A DNA stretch of 64,000 nt from Microcebus murinus (taxonomy: Eukaryota; Chordata; Mammalia; Primates; Cheirogaleidae). The notes below the pieces were generated by a model, which searched no databases, had not been told where the DNA came from, and saw nothing but the letters and a program-made list of their open reading frames with translations. How positions within the stretch are numbered: the first letter of the stretch is position 1; every line of letters starts with the position of its first letter. Below, piece after piece: positions 47,471-60,610 of the stretch. Location of the stretch: the NCBI RefSeq assembly GCF_040939455.1, contig NC_134136.1, positions 101,172,014 through 101,236,013 on the forward strand, given 5' to 3'. The position numbers and the translations under genes were made by a program.

Positions 47471-48852
47471 AGAGTTTAAATGCATGTAATATATATTAAT
47501 AATATTAATGTATTATGGAAATTAAACCCTAGACTGTGAATTGGTAACATGTGAACTCAATTGAATCAAGAAAGATATTTCTATTTGTGAGAAAGGGGTT
47601 AGTTTCTCATCTGTTGATTTTAATTTATTACTATGCAGTCTAGATGATTGGCTTCCCAAAAGAGTTTCTGCTTTCACATTATCCCAGAGATACATTTATA
47701 ATTAGTGCTACAGGAAAATTACACTGGGGCAATATTTAGTCAATCTCTGTCAATAGGAAACAAAAGCATAAATCCAGCACTAGGTGGAAAAAACAAAATA
47801 CAAGATTGCTTTAGAATAAATAGGGTGAAGGTTGATTAATTTACTTGCAACTACATTTTTCTTTGATGAAATTCTATTTGGGAGACATACCCATCTTTGT
47901 TTAAATTCATTGTTTCACCTTGTCATAACTATTAATTATACACTGCCATTTGTGCTTAAAAATAAGTTATTGCTTAGAAGGACAAGCTCTAACTTTTTTC
48001 TTTATTTTTCAGTCATTATGTGATTTTACTTTTTTCTAATTGTGCTTGGTTCATCATGAGAGAAAGGACTTTCAGTCTTAAAAATGCACAAATAGAATTC
48101 AAAGAGGGTTTTCTTTGAGATCAAATAGAAATGAGAAAGATGAGAACTTCAGAACTAGGAAAAACATGTTCTTTCTTTGCTTCTGTATGTTTTATTGTTT
48201 ATCATTGTTGTTAGTATCATTATTATTATCATTATCTGCCATAGTTGTCAATTTGCTTTTATTTGAAAATTTTTTCCCCAGGAGTTCTGGACAACATAAA
48301 ATACTTTGATACACTTAAATTGTGGCACATTTTTGGGTGCAATTTATTCTGATTTTTAACAGCTATTTGACACAATATAAGTAGGTGGGTTAGCAAGTTG
48401 CTAAGCTAAAGGTGAAACGCAAGAGTCTAGGCTACCTGGGGCTCACAGTATCTCCTCTGCTGTGACTTTTTCCAAGCCCAAAGAGCTGATAATTTTTGCT
48501 ATTGTTAAATTTGGAAGATAACCAGGGGAGAAATAATCACCAATGTCCTCATTATTCTTATTATTTCATTCACCACAGAGTCTCATGTAGAGCAAACTGA
48601 AGTCAAAGAGGGAGCCATAAAATAAATCATGATTAACATTTCCTTGAGCATAGCTTCTCTATCCAGATATATGTCTAAGTAAAACATTTTATTATATGCT
48701 ATTATATAATAGAATTACACAGTTAGTGTCAACCGTTATTAAATTGGTAGAAAAATACAATCATTATCCAATGTATAGCCAATGTACATTAAATTTATCA
48801 TGTTAAATAATTTGATTTGTATAATGAAGGGCTTTGGGTATTATAAAATTAT
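47471..48852. other. Unassigned sequence
   Basis: No repeat recognised across about 1.4 kb. Base composition is less skewed than in neighbouring AT-rich parts. Confidence 0.4.
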
Positions 48853-48854
48853 TA

Positions 48855-50117
48855 GGTCATTAAATATGAAATGTCCTATTTTGAATCAAAAGTTACAGTT
48901 TATTATATGTCAAACAAGCAGTACAATTAATCAAAGTATGCACCTAAGCTATCGACACAATTTGTCCATCTTAATGGTAGCTTGTTTATGCCAGCAGCAA
49001 AGAAGCCTGGAGAACAAGTGACAATGAAATTGCAAAAGGCATTTTGCACAGCTTGTTGAGAATTGAATATTTTTCCTTGCAAGACCTGGGCCAAAGCTTA
49101 GAAAAAGTGATAGTCAGTGGTGCAATGTCTGGTGAATACAGAAGATGACAGAGAGTTTTCAAGTCCAGCCTTTGTAGTTTGAGCAGCGTTGTTTGTGTGA
49201 CATGTGGTTGAGCACTGTCTTGCAGGAGGATTGGCCTGTCTCTATTGACTGATCTCAGCTGCTTAATCACAAGCATCTTCATCATTTCATCCAACTGGTT
49301 ACAATAGACATCCACTGTAATCAATTGACCAGGTTTCATTAAGTCTGTAGTGGATAATACCAGTGCTGGACCACCAAACAGACACCATTAACTTTTTTGT
49401 TGAATATTCTGTTTTGGACTGTGTTTCAGCCCTTCATCTTTATCCAACCATTGTGATTGTCAAAAAGAATCCATTTTTCATCATACCTAACAATATAGTA
49501 TAAAAATGGTTCACCTTTACATTGTGACAGTGAAGAAAGGCAAGCTTCAAGACAATTTCTCTTCCGATGCTCATTTAATTTATGTGGTACCCATCTATCC
49601 AGCTTGTTTAGCTTGCCCATTTGAAAAAAATGTTCAATATTGTTGGAAGAGTAACACAAACCGTGCTGCTAATTCATGCATAGGTTGAGATGGATTCACT
49701 TCCACTACAGCTTTCAGCTCATCATTATCCACTTTGGTCTCAGGTCACCTATGTAGCTCACTTTCAAGATTAAAATCACCAGAATGGAACTTCTCAAACC
49801 ATTGACATACTGTGCGTTGATTAGCCACATCCTTCTCTAACACTTCATTGATATTTCGAGCTGTCTGTGCTGAATTGGTTCCATGAGAGAACTCATATTT
49901 GAGAATAACACGATTTTTTGACTTATCCATGGTTTCACAAAAATTGCTCAAAAAATAAATGTGAAAGATAATCTCAAGCCAAACTGTGCATCTGAAAGAC
50001 TGAGGATGTGCCTTCACAATATAAATTTAAAAAAAAAAAGTGTCAAAGAAAAATGTCAGAGATAGCAACTGTCAAATTTAGTACTTAAGGAGATTGGACA
50101 TTTCATACTTAATAACC
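48855..50117 (-). mobile_element. Mariner DNA transposon, full length
   Basis: A 1,263-bp element is flanked by TA on both sides (48853-48854 and 50118-50119). The left terminus is GGTCATTAAATATGAAATGTCC. The right terminus, complemented, is GGTTATTAAGTATGAAATGTCC. They match at 20 of 22 positions. Length, TA target and coding content are those of a mariner. The transposase lies on the minus strand. It is an inactivated copy and I do not recognise the terminal repeat as the common human Hsmar1. Confidence 0.93.
48975..49930 (-). pseudogene. Mariner transposase pseudogene
   Basis: The frame begins at the ATG complementary to 49928-49930. The N-terminal helix-turn-helix region is readable (ARNINEVLEKDVANQRTVCQ), then meets a stop at 49745. 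The catalytic core continues in other frames: WVPHKLNEHRKRN and YDEKWILFDN carry the first conserved aspartate (49426-49659). The second aspartate block (LLQDSAQPHVTQ) lies near 49200-49230. The third, after a YSPD motif near 49125-49140, has its aspartate out of frame because of an apparent one-base deletion. The protein would have been about 340 residues. Several lesions make it inactive. Confidence 0.88.
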
Positions 50118-50119
50118 TA

Positions 50120-51189
50120 TGTTTAAACTATTAACATCATCAAGGACACTTTGAAGATTTCCTTTTGCTATTTAGGACTCTTTTTTGTGTCTTTGATATT
50201 TTTCCTCTTCCCAGATTATGTAATGCAATCTTGTGCTCACTTTTCCCTTAATGTTCCCTCTTGTCAAAACCTGTAGCACTTTTTATGCAATTAAGAGTTT
50301 AGATCTATTTCCTCAGAATTCTTGTATTAGGAATTTTCACAAAAGCAAATGTGGTTAGTTATGACACCAAGTTGAGGAAATTCATGACTAGGCATAACCC
50401 TATGTGAGGCAGAGTTTGAAATCAGGGGAGTATTCCCTTGATTAACTTGGAGGGTACAATTCAGTGTTTCAAGTCTTGAAGCATTTCCATACCCTCCCTC
50501 TGATTACTAAACTTCCAGAGGAAGTTCCCCCTCTGTTATAATGTCTTAAATTATCTCTCTCCGTAGCTTACGTTCTGGGGCAATATTTACTATTACTGAC
50601 CAATTTGCTAAGATGAATTGTCTGCTAGTTAGAAATGACAGGACTATAGCACACACCCAATCATTAATAGGTTGAGGGCTATAGTAATGGAAATATATTT
50701 AATTCTATACAAATCTCTCAGCAGAATAGGCAGAAGGAAAAAATGGAAATATATTTTTCAAGTGGCCTATAAAAATGACTAGTATTTCTCACAGAAGAAC
50801 CCATCTCTTGATCCAAGTAAATCTTTAGTGCTATAGAGTAAAAATCTACTGCCCTCTCCTCCCCACATGTACACAGAGGAATAAATATTTAAATGGAGAC
50901 TAATGAGGAAGGGAAGTCAAAACTGGTATTTCAGGTGAAATATTAAATTTTGAAGTTGAAAGAATAGAGCAAGAGATAAGACTTTCATAATAAAGATAGA
51001 AACTCCAGTTACCACAACAAAGATTTCACTTTGAACTGGGGTTCATACTCCATCCCCATAAGGGTGCCCCAAATAAAGCTTTGTTGCCTTTTTCCACGAG
51101 GACAGCATTGTACTCTGCTTCAGGTGAATGGGTGGCCTAAAGAATAAGACAGTTTCTACATGCTCTTAGGCCCACATAATCAGGTAAGT
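50120..51189. other. Unassigned sequence
   Basis: Nothing recognised. Confidence 0.4.
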
Positions 51190-51425
51190 AGCAGTGTTCC
51201 ATTCAACAATAAATGCTAATTAAACATCTACTCTGTACCAGGCTACTTTTCCTAGCGTTGATGGCACATTTGTAAACAAGTTGAAGTCCTTGCCCTCATG
51301 GAATTTATATTCTATTGAAAGATGAGATAAATAAATTAACAAATGGGCATGCAGTGTTTAAAATGTAATTAATTATTCAGGTAGTGTTGAGTGCTGTAAA
51401 GTAATGTAAGTCAATAGGTGCAATA
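51190..51425 (-). mobile_element. LINE-2 3' end
   Basis: Complement of the L2 3' end: 'acatctactctgtaccaggc', 'agtccttgccctcatggaat' and 'aaattaacaaatgggcatgc'. Confidence 0.7.
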
Positions 51426-52598
51426 GCTATGAATACATATGACTCCTAAACTACAGTGAATCCTTATCAGGAAACTACTTGCAAGATTATAGGACAGGAA
51501 GAAACATACCTGAGTTCCCAATATCTTTAACAGAAACAATGCAGCCACCTAGATTGAGAGCAGTGACAGTAGCATAGCTTTCTTCTTTCCTAACCTACAG
51601 GGCTATTTGGGACACTTTCTGAACAAGTAGGATTTTATAGGCATTGAGAAAGTGACTAATTCTCTTAAAGTGTTTTTAATATTTTATATAAGGGGTTTCC
51701 ACTTTATTTTTGGAAAAACTCACACTGATAATCCAAGTGCTTCTGTCTTTAAAAAAGATGATAAACTCTAGGATTTTTGGATTCCTAGACCAAATTCAGA
51801 GTCAGCCAGGATACACCTATTACCAAGGGGCAAAACAAAATCAATGCAGAAGTGTCTCTGAAAAATACCTCTGGCTTTAGATCCTTAATATTTTGTAAAG
51901 ACTATTTCTCCACAGTGAACCCCCTAACTCTGATTGTTAGACTTTATCTATATGATTATCATGCTCTTTAGTTAGACGCTCACCACAATGAGTTATTTCT
52001 CACTTATCCTGTATCCTGACCCCTTCTCTTTTTACCTTGGGTGAAAATCTTGTGTGATTTTTCTACATCTGCCACCACATCTGTTGGATTGCCTATTTTA
52101 GCTTATCTCAGGCAAGGCTTTGCAACAAAAGGATGAGATTTTGAGGCGTAGCTACCATATAAGGTCAGCCAAAGAACATAAGATGCATCTTTATTAGACG
52201 CCATCACACCCTATTGCATCTTCCTCCCTATCTTAAATTCTTCATCTATTTCCTTACACAAGTATTTACTGAATGTTTGTGATTGCTATGTATGCGGCTA
52301 GAAATGAGAAGATCATTTATTTCTTTGTGAAAATCATACTCAGATGACAAAATAATTTTATGTAACTAAGCCCTAGGGGTAAACATTCATTGTAAGTAAT
52401 TATACAAAATGCTAGTAAATAAACACTCAAAACAATGAGCATTTGCTCTCTACACAAAATAGTGAAATAACTAACTTAAGTAGTCACAGAAAACCAAAAA
52501 TTAAACATATATTACATTATGCAGCAGCATTTTAAATAAGCTTTGTGCCTGATAGATGGTGTGGCCTGTGTCTCAGATATGGATAATATGGGCAATTA
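51426..52598. other. Unassigned sequence
   Basis: The segment near 52250-52400 has weak L2-like phrases. Nothing else recognised. Confidence 0.35.
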
Positions 52599-52610
52599 AA
52601 AAATAATGTA

Positions 52611-53328
52611 TTAATCATCAGAAAAATACAAATCAAAACCACAATGAGCTATCACCTAACCCCAGTGAGAATAGCTGTTATTAAAAGGTCCCAAAAAATA
52701 GATGCTGGCATGGATGAGAAGAGATAGGAACACTTATACATTGTTGGTGGGACTGCAAACTAGTGCAGGCTCTATGGAAAATAGTATGGATATTCCTCAA
52801 AGAACTCAAAGTAGACCTACCATTTGATCCAGCAATCCCACTACTGGGTATTTAGCCAAACGAAAAACAGTCTTTTATCATAAAGACACTTGCACTCAAA
52901 TGTTTATTGCAGCAAAATTCACATTTGCAAAGATGTGTAATCAACCCAAGAGCCCATCAATTCATGAGTGGATTAATAAAATGTAGTATATGTATACCAT
53001 AGAGTACTACTCAGCCATAAAAGATGAATTAATACCTTTTGCAACAATCTGGATGGAACTGGAGACCATTCTCCTAAGTGAAGTATCACAAGAATGGAAA
53101 AACAAGCACCACATGTACGCACTATTAAATTGGAACTAACCGATCAGCCCTCATGTGCACATATGGAAGAAAAACTCAAGGGAAATCATGCAGGTGGGAG
53201 GGGGGAGGAGGGGATGGGTGAAATCATACCTAATGGGTACAATGGGCACACTTATAACTTTGACCCAAGCAGTACAAAAGCAATCCATGTAACCAAAACA
53301 TTTGTACCCCCATAATATTCTGAAATAA
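52611..53328 (+). mobile_element. 5'-truncated L1 with 3' UTR
   Basis: L1 ORF2 C-terminal text from 'catcagaaaaatacaaatca', through 'atttgatccagcaatcccac' and 'atagagtactactcagccat', to a 3' UTR with a G-rich tract (53191-53218) and the tail 'tgtacccccataatattctg'. Near-identical flanks AAAAATAATGTA and AAAAATAATATA (around 52599-52610 and 53323-53338) are probable duplications. ORF2 carries stops, so it is inactive. Confidence 0.88.
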
Positions 53329-53339
53329 AAAATAATATA

Positions 53340-54370
53340 CTTTATATAAATGATAACAAATTGTTAAGACTTTAATGAGAATTGCTTTATGAGCAGTTAT
53401 ATAGAATAATAAATCATCATTACTCATCATCCAATACCACTCAAGAACACTAGCAAGCTCCCTGAGAGCTCTGTGAAATTTTCCCCCTTTATAATTACCC
53501 TCATTAGAAGGTTGCAGTTCTTTTCAGAATGATTGCCAATGACATAAATGCAGCTGAGAACAGCTGTGACACAGGTGTTTGATGTTTGGTTTGTTGGGAT
53601 AGTTCATCACCCATGAAGTAACTCAATCACTTTTTTTACTGAATCTGTTGCATTAAATGGAGAAATACTCTTAGATTTATCATTTCTAAGTTATTAGGAG
53701 AAATATCCAAGAAACAGGCATTTTTTTCACTGGAATAATAAAATCTGTTCTAGTCTTTTAAGAAATAATGTTTTACATTAAGATTTAGAATATTCACCTA
53801 TGACACACTAACGAGGAACAAGAGTTGTCTTGATAGGGTTCCCACTATATAAATTTTGGGACAATTTGAACATCAAAAAGAATAATAATGATAATGGTTT
53901 ATATTATATAGAATATGAAAAAGAAGCTCTGAGTCTACAATAATACTCAAAAAAGAAGATAAAGGAAAGTTCTTCATTGTGGTAAAACACTAGCTAATAA
54001 ATTTAGATGTAATAATACAATTAGAAAGTAACCAATGACCTTTACAACCACTGATAGTATTATTGATTTAGGCAAGAATCATCAACAGATGCTGAAACCA
54101 TTAGTTGAAATGTTGAAATGTTGTAGGAAGATAAGATATTAATATGCTCTCATAGTATGAAGCCACAAATTGTTTATTAATTGCAATGGAAAAAATTACT
54201 TCGATAATGAAGAGAGCTAGAAAACACCATTTTACCCAGTCTTCAAACTTAGCATAATTATAATGGGACAAACTAACATTTATATGATTTCTGATACATT
54301 GTAATAAAAAGTGCACGTTACATTTGTACAATTCTTATAACACCATGTTTAACATGAATTTACATTTATA
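53340..54370. other. Unassigned sequence
   Basis: The part 53440-53640 is of balanced composition and carries no repeat I recognise. Confidence 0.4.
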
Positions 54371-54790
54371 TAAATCAGAATGTGGGCCATTCTACAAGAC
54401 ATTCTACCTGGGACTCTTTAAAATATCACAATCATGAAAGACAAAAAGAGTGGTGAGAGGTTTTTAGATTAAAGGAAGTTAAAGAGACACGACAACCAAA
54501 TGCAGTAAGGAAGACTTACTTGGATCTTGGGGCAGAAACAGAAACAGAAACAGTAAAAGAGCATTTGAGAAAATTTGGGGAAATTTAAATATGGACTCTA
54601 TGTTGGACATAATTGTTGTATCACTGTTAAAATTCTTGGGTGTGACAATGGTATGGGGACTATGTAGGAGGATTTCCTTATTCTTAGGAGATACAGGTTG
54701 AAGTATTTATGATGTAGTGTTATCATATCTACAATTTAATTTCAATTGTTTCGGCAAGTATAGGCATAGATCTGGCAAATGTTTTTAAAT
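54371..54790 (+). repeat. Old interspersed repeat, second copy of the 8400-8650 family
   Basis: Shares the phrase order 'ttctacaaga...tcatgaaagac...taaagagacacgacaaccaaatgca' with the earlier copy and extends further ('aaatttaaatatggactcta'). Confidence 0.45.
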
Positions 54791-55266
54791 AATCATCTTT
54801 TGATGAAAGTATTTATTATTTTTTAGCACTATCAGATTTTTGTTGGTTACAAAATTTGGTCTTAAAATAGATCAGCCCTTTTCCTTACCATAAGCGGTTT
54901 ATAAAGTGAAAAAGACAAATAGTTTAATTTCATATTTGAATATTAATGAACAAATTGACCATGCCCAGGATTCTATATTAATCAAAGAATAGAAGGGTTT
55001 TTGGAAAAGTAAAGAAGAGAATATAAGCAGAATTTTGGAAGCGAAAGGAATACTATCTGAAGAAGAAGAAAGAAACTTGCACTGATTATCCTCATTTTTT
55101 AATAGTCAATGGAGATAAGCATTTTTGTATGTATTATTCACTACTTTATTTCAACTGCCTAAGAGAGTAATGGCACAAATTAGGTGTTAAATGGATATTT
55201 GAAAGAATGTGAGGTTGTACTATGTGCCTTTATATAAACTATCTCATTTAAATTTATATAACAAAT

Positions 55267-55317
55267 AGAGAGAGAGAGGAAAAGAGAGAGGGAGAGAGAG
55301 AGAGAGAGAGAGAGAGA
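55267..55317 (+). repeat. (GA)n microsatellite
   Basis: GA run with minor A/G interruptions in the first half. Confidence 0.95.
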
Positions 55318-55629
55318 CTAACCCCCATTTTTCATAGGATGGAATGGAGAGTCAATTACTTGTAGCAACAGTTTGAGTCTAGTTTTATTCAACCCCAAAG
55401 CTTCTATATCAGGGATACTGCCCCTCTAAACATCATCTGGTCATCCTTTCCTTCAAATTATAGAAAATGAAGCAGAGGTAGGAATCTGTCTGTATTAAGG
55501 CAGTAAAAATAGTTAATTGCAGAACAAAATTGATGCCCTATTTTCTTTACCCTAGGCCTACATAGGACATATAACTCTGCTAGTCTTTGCCAATAAGGAA
55601 AATTATATATTATAGAGAAAATGTCCCTG

Positions 55630-55785
55630 ACTTTAGAGTTAAATATCCCTGGGTTCAAATCTTAGTTGTGTTTCTATTGCTAAATGAATGACTATTTTAC
55701 ACATACTTCTTAAGTGCTTCTTTTATTTAGATGGGCATACTGACTTTATAGCTTTATGGTAGGATTAAAAGACTCATGACTGTCC
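55630..55785 (+). mobile_element. MIR SINE
   Basis: MIR order: 'ccctgggttcaaatcttagt', 'tacttcttaagtgcttcttt' and 'atagctttatggtaggatta'. Confidence 0.6.
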
Positions 55786-56039
55786 TATCGCATCCATCAG
55801 TGTTGAAGTATACCCCTTGAGGCAAAGAGAAAAAACGATCAATGCTTTTCTATTCTTACTCTTAAAAATATCTGAGTAAAGGCACTTCAGAAAGTTAATA
55901 AGTACAGAATATTATTTCTCTAAAGTAATATTTCTCTCTATTTTTCCCCAGGAGATTTTCCACTTAAATCTTCTTCAAATTCATATCACATAGCCTTTGT
56001 GACACATATGGTAAATGACTACTGGTATCTGGATCCCTC

Positions 56040-56345
56040 TCTTCTAGGGCCCATGTGAATTATATTCTTTTCCATCTCCTTGAAGACAAATGTAACTATA
56101 TAACTAGTTCTGGTTAGTGTGAGTGGGCCAAGATGGTGGGTGTCAGTGTGAGACATATCAGCTCACCTCATCTCCCGCCTTGATGATCACTGAAACTGTT
56201 CAGGAGGATCTTCCTTTAACTTAGGCCCTTGAGTAACTATAATGGGAAAGGCTCTCCAGCTAACCTTTATTGGAAATAAAACAAATAAATCTTTCTTGAT
56301 TTTATCCAATATAATTTTCTTAGTGGTGGGTATTTTGATACAGTC
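56040..56345 (+). repeat. Possible MLT1-like LTR
   Basis: 'tagttctggttagtgtgagt' and a later AATAAAACAAATAAA fit a diverged MaLR LTR, but borders and duplication are not visible. Confidence 0.35.
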
Positions 56346-57029
56346 TCTAAACTTGCTTTTCTACTGTCAACACCATAGTTAGTTAGATCAGGGCAATTTA
56401 GGTTACCCATATTATTTTACAACTTTCTTTCTGCCTTTGAACTTCTCTATATACTCTCTCCTATTCATATTCAGTTAAATATTTTGTTTATAAAAACATA
56501 GAAAAGAGAAAAAAATTAGAAAAAGTCAGAAAAATACTTACACTGGCCCAGTACCACTAAATGTGTCACTCTTCTCTCCTCAATCTGACTATGATTGAAC
56601 TGTCTGTGGTGCTACTATCTAAGCCAACTACTCCATTTTCACACTAGATTCCATCTCCTCTTTCTTACTCCATAGGATATTTCTGAAGATGTTTCCTTAT
56701 CTCATGCTTCATCACTTTTCTATTCTCTAATAGATCAACTCCATCATCATACTATCCTCTCTGACCTCTCCTATCTAAAATAAACCAAAATCCTACCAGG
56801 CAGGGGAAAAAAGATTTTCCAACTTACTCATCAGTAACTAAGTTGTTGAAATATATATTTGATTATAAAACCTGTTAATATAATGCCAAGCCTGTCACAC
56901 TTGCAAAATATGTATCTGATCTATGATCACCACTTTGATAAGTACAGGTATAACGAAATTTCCCAAATGTAATCCATTCCAAACAAAGCAAGAATAATCA
57001 CACAATTTTTAATATGTTATATCCACTCC
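56346..57029. other. Unassigned sequence
   Basis: Nothing recognised. Confidence 0.4.
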
Positions 57030-59165
57030 AACTACAAGTAAGATTCACATTGTTTAGAATAATTCTAGATTTACAAAAAAGTTGCACAGATAGTCCAGAG
57101 AGTTATCATATACCCTACACTCAGTTTCATCTATTATTAACTTCTTATATTGCTGTGATCCCTTTGTTACAGTTAGTATTGGTACACCATTGTTAACCAA
57201 AGTCCATACTTTATTCAGATTACCTTAGCTTTTACCTAATGTTATTTTTATATTCCGGAATCCCATTCAAGTTACCATGTTGCATTTATTCATTTATGTA
57301 GCCCATAGGCTCCTTTAGCTTGTGACGCTTTGTCAGACTTCCTTTGTTTTTGCTGACTTTGACATTTTTGAGGCATATTGATCAGGTGTTTTGGGGAATA
57401 TTCCTCAATTTGATTTTGTCTGATGTGTTTCTTCTAATTTGACAGACCAGAATTATGTGTTTTGGGAGGAAGACCACAGAGGTAAAGTACCAATCTCATC
57501 ACATCATATCAAGAGTTCATGCTATCATTATACTTTATACTATTGATGTTAACCTTGATTACCTGGTTAAGATAGTATTTGTCAGGTGTCTGCACTATCA
57601 AATCACTATTTTCCCCTTGTCTGTATTGTACATTTTGGAAGGAAGTCACCATGCACAGCCCACACTTACAGGGTTGGAAGTTATGTGCCATCTCCTTGAG
57701 AGGGAAAGTCTACAAAATTTATTTTAATTTATTTTGAACAGGACATTTGTCTACTCTCTCCTGTATATTTATTTCAGTATGATGTCATGAAATTGTTAAA
57801 TACTTTGAGTTTTAATCTAGTAGTACATAATTTATTTGTTGTTCACATCATTATTATAGCTTTGGACATTGGGAACTCTTTCAATTGACTCATATATCAT
57901 TTTGATATTACCATACTGTGGATTTTTTTTAGCACTTCCTTATATTCTGGCACTTCAAGATGCTCCAGGTTCATCTTATATTTTCCCTGCTTCAGTTCTA
58001 GAATGAGCTATTTGTCTAAGAAGCCCTGGTTCCTTTGATTAAGTGGTGATTTTAGAAACTAAGATCTGGGCACTGGGTATCCTCACTGCTACAGGGGTAT
58101 CATTACTTTCAGGTCCTCTCAGCAAACAGAGCAAGGAAATATACGTGCATGTACTAACCCATGTATATACACATATCTATAAATATTTCTAAATGCATCC
58201 ATTTGTATTAATATCTATAGTAAATTAAACATGAGTTCATATTAATACCTCCAACTCTAATCCAGTACCACATGGATTATTCTAGTATTTCCCCTCTGCT
58301 TATCTGTAACCTCTTTTTCCAACAGTGAAAAATCTGGGTCCCACCATCCAACATCTATTTCCTTAATTGTCCAATTCCACTATACATGCATAGTGATTTC
58401 AGAATTATTAACCCATACCCTAGGGAAACAACTTTATCAACTAGAGTATGGTGCTTATGCACAGTTCCTTTTGCCTTCAGTCTAACAGTCTCTACTCATT
58501 TTCAAAGTTACTTTGAAAGCACCTTCTATTCTCAACCTTGCTCCCTTTAATAGGGTTATTTCATTCATTTGTAATATTGATTCTTTGTAAGAATATGTAT
58601 TTCATCCTTGGATTCCCTTAACCTCTTAAAGATTTTTTTTTATTTGAAAACATTAAGGTTTATTTTTTGTGCTATAAAATTCTATGGAATGTACCAAATG
58701 CAGTGTCATGCATTCACCACCACAGTAGTTTCACCGCCCTAAAACATCCCTTGTGTTTCACCTATTCAACCCACCCCTCCTTCCCAAATTCTTGGCAGCA
58801 AACACTGATCTGTTTTCCCCCTTTATAGCTTTGCCTTTTTAGAATATAATTTAAATTGAATAATACTGTATGTAGTTTTTTCACCTGTTTTTTCCTACTT
58901 AGCAATATGCATTTAAGATTCATCTGTCACCGAATAGTATTTCACTATATGTTTGCAACACATCTTTTTGATGGACATTTTGGTTGCTTCAAGTTTTTGG
59001 TGATTATAAATAAAGCTGCTATAAACATTCATGTGCAGGTGTTCCTGTGGACATACATTTTTAAACCAGTTAGGCAAACACCTAGAAGTCTGATTGCTAG
59101 GTTATTTGGTAAGACTATTTTAAGCTTTGTAAAAAATGGCCAAATTGCCTCCCAAAAAAAGGCTA
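57030..59165 (-). mobile_element. Old L1M, long 3' UTR and ORF2 end
   Basis: On the minus strand, ORF2 C-terminal text (59165 down to about 58650; plus-strand phrases 'gatggacattttggttgctt' and 'aaagctgctataaacattca') is followed by a long 3' UTR ('ttctggcacttcaagatgct' and 'aagccctggttcctttgatt' at 57950-58040; 'ttgcacagatagtccagaga' near 57082). It is highly diverged with no open frame. Confidence 0.7.
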
Positions 59166-59703
59166 TATTCACATTATATTTTATTAAAAAGAAAAAAATT
59201 GTTCTGGATGTTTAGTATTTTCAGGTGAATTCCATAATCATGGAAATGGATTTATTAATAACAGTGGATTGAATAGGGCATACTTGCAGCAACAGGGCTT
59301 GCCCCAAGGGACATTCATCACAGAGCAGTGCTAACACACTCAGTCCTAATGTGTCCACCCAAGCATCAGCTTTTGATGTTGAGGCAATTTGGGCCACAGC
59401 CAGATGCTATGAAATGGCTTTGTGCATTAGAACAGAAAGAAGTTGTACAGCCCCAGTGCTCATAATTTGCCAGATTCTGTGGAAACAGAGCAGTGTGTTT
59501 CAAGGAAGGGCTTTGAAACTCCCCATTCTGCATTGCAACAGTGAACAGGGAAGATAGCAGTCTTTTTCTCCACATAGAATCCACTCTGCTTACATTTGGC
59601 TCACTCAGGGGAAAAAAAAAAAGAATATTGGTATTTCTCAAGTGTTAATCTGAAATATAAGGAATGTTAAGTCTGTTGTGGCTCAGAACACAGTATTAGG
59701 AAG
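59166..59703. other. Unassigned sequence
   Basis: Balanced base composition at 59270-59600. No repeat recognised. Confidence 0.4.
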
Positions 59704-59705
59704 TA

Positions 59706-60147
59706 CCGTGTTTCCCCGAAAATAAGACCTACCCATAAAATAAACCCTAGCAGGATTTCTAAGCATTTGCGCAATATAAGCCCTACTCCAAAAAAAGGAC
59801 CTAGTGATGGGCGTGGCTACGCAATGTATTTGCACAACCCATGCATTTCGTCACGGACCGGTAAAGAAGATGAGCAGCCCTTCTCATCTGCCCCATGAGA
59901 GCTCTATTGCTCGACATGAGAGATTGGAAAGGTAGGAAATACAGTTGCAAGAAATTTAGGATGGAATTCGGGGTTTGGAGAGTTATGATGATGTTTCAGA
60001 AGAAGACGACTTAACTATATTTGAATAAATGTAGATTGTTGTACCATACTTAAAAAAAAATAACACATCCCCTGAAAATAAGCCCTAGGGTGTCTTCTTG
60101 AGAAAAAAATAAATGTAAGACCCTGTCTTATTTTCCGGTAAACATGG
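59706..60147. mobile_element. Pogo/mariner-type MITE, 442 bp
   Basis: Terminal inverted repeats: left CCGTGTTTCCCCGAAAATAA, right complement CCATGTTTACCGGAAAATAA, matching at 17 of 20 positions. TA dinucleotides flank both ends (59704-59705 and 60148-60149), the Tc1/mariner-type target. The interior near 59965-60027 still encodes an acidic tail ending EEDDLTIFE then a stop, which looks like the C-terminus of a pogo-type transposase. It therefore seems to be an internal deletion derivative. The same terminal text is known to me from short vertebrate DNA transposons. Confidence 0.85.
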
Positions 60148-60164
60148 TATGGCACCTTGGCATG

Positions 60165-60610
60165 GTGAGTAATTTGAGCTAAAGGAGATTAAACAGACCC
60201 TAGAAACAGGAAATTTTCTCTGACTTTTTTCCTCCCTAATTTCTCCCCATGAAATGAATCTCCCCAAACAAACCATAAAACCTAGGAAGTTCACTCTCTG
60301 ACATCCTCCTTTTCCCCCTGAAGATACTCATGTGACAGGTGTCCTGCCCCATACCTGGGGAGATGAAATGTCATACAGAGACATAGGAAAGAATCTGAAC
60401 AAACAAGTCTTGCTGAAATTCCCCTCCACCCCAGTTTCTTACCAGGAAATCATAATGATTTTTGTCTAATAATGTTTTATCACAACTATACACTTCTTTC
60501 ATCAGATTTAGCATAAAAATACGCAGTTTTTCCTGGGTCTTTGGGTTTTCACTTCTGAAGACTTTGGTGTTATGTAAAAGTTTTATTAACAAATTTGTAT
60601 GCCAGTCTTT
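60165..60610 (+). repeat. LTR-like repeat
   Basis: The end 'cctgggtctttgggttttca...aaaagttttattaacaaat' resembles the R/U5 part of class I LTRs. The start and any duplication are unclear. Confidence 0.4.
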
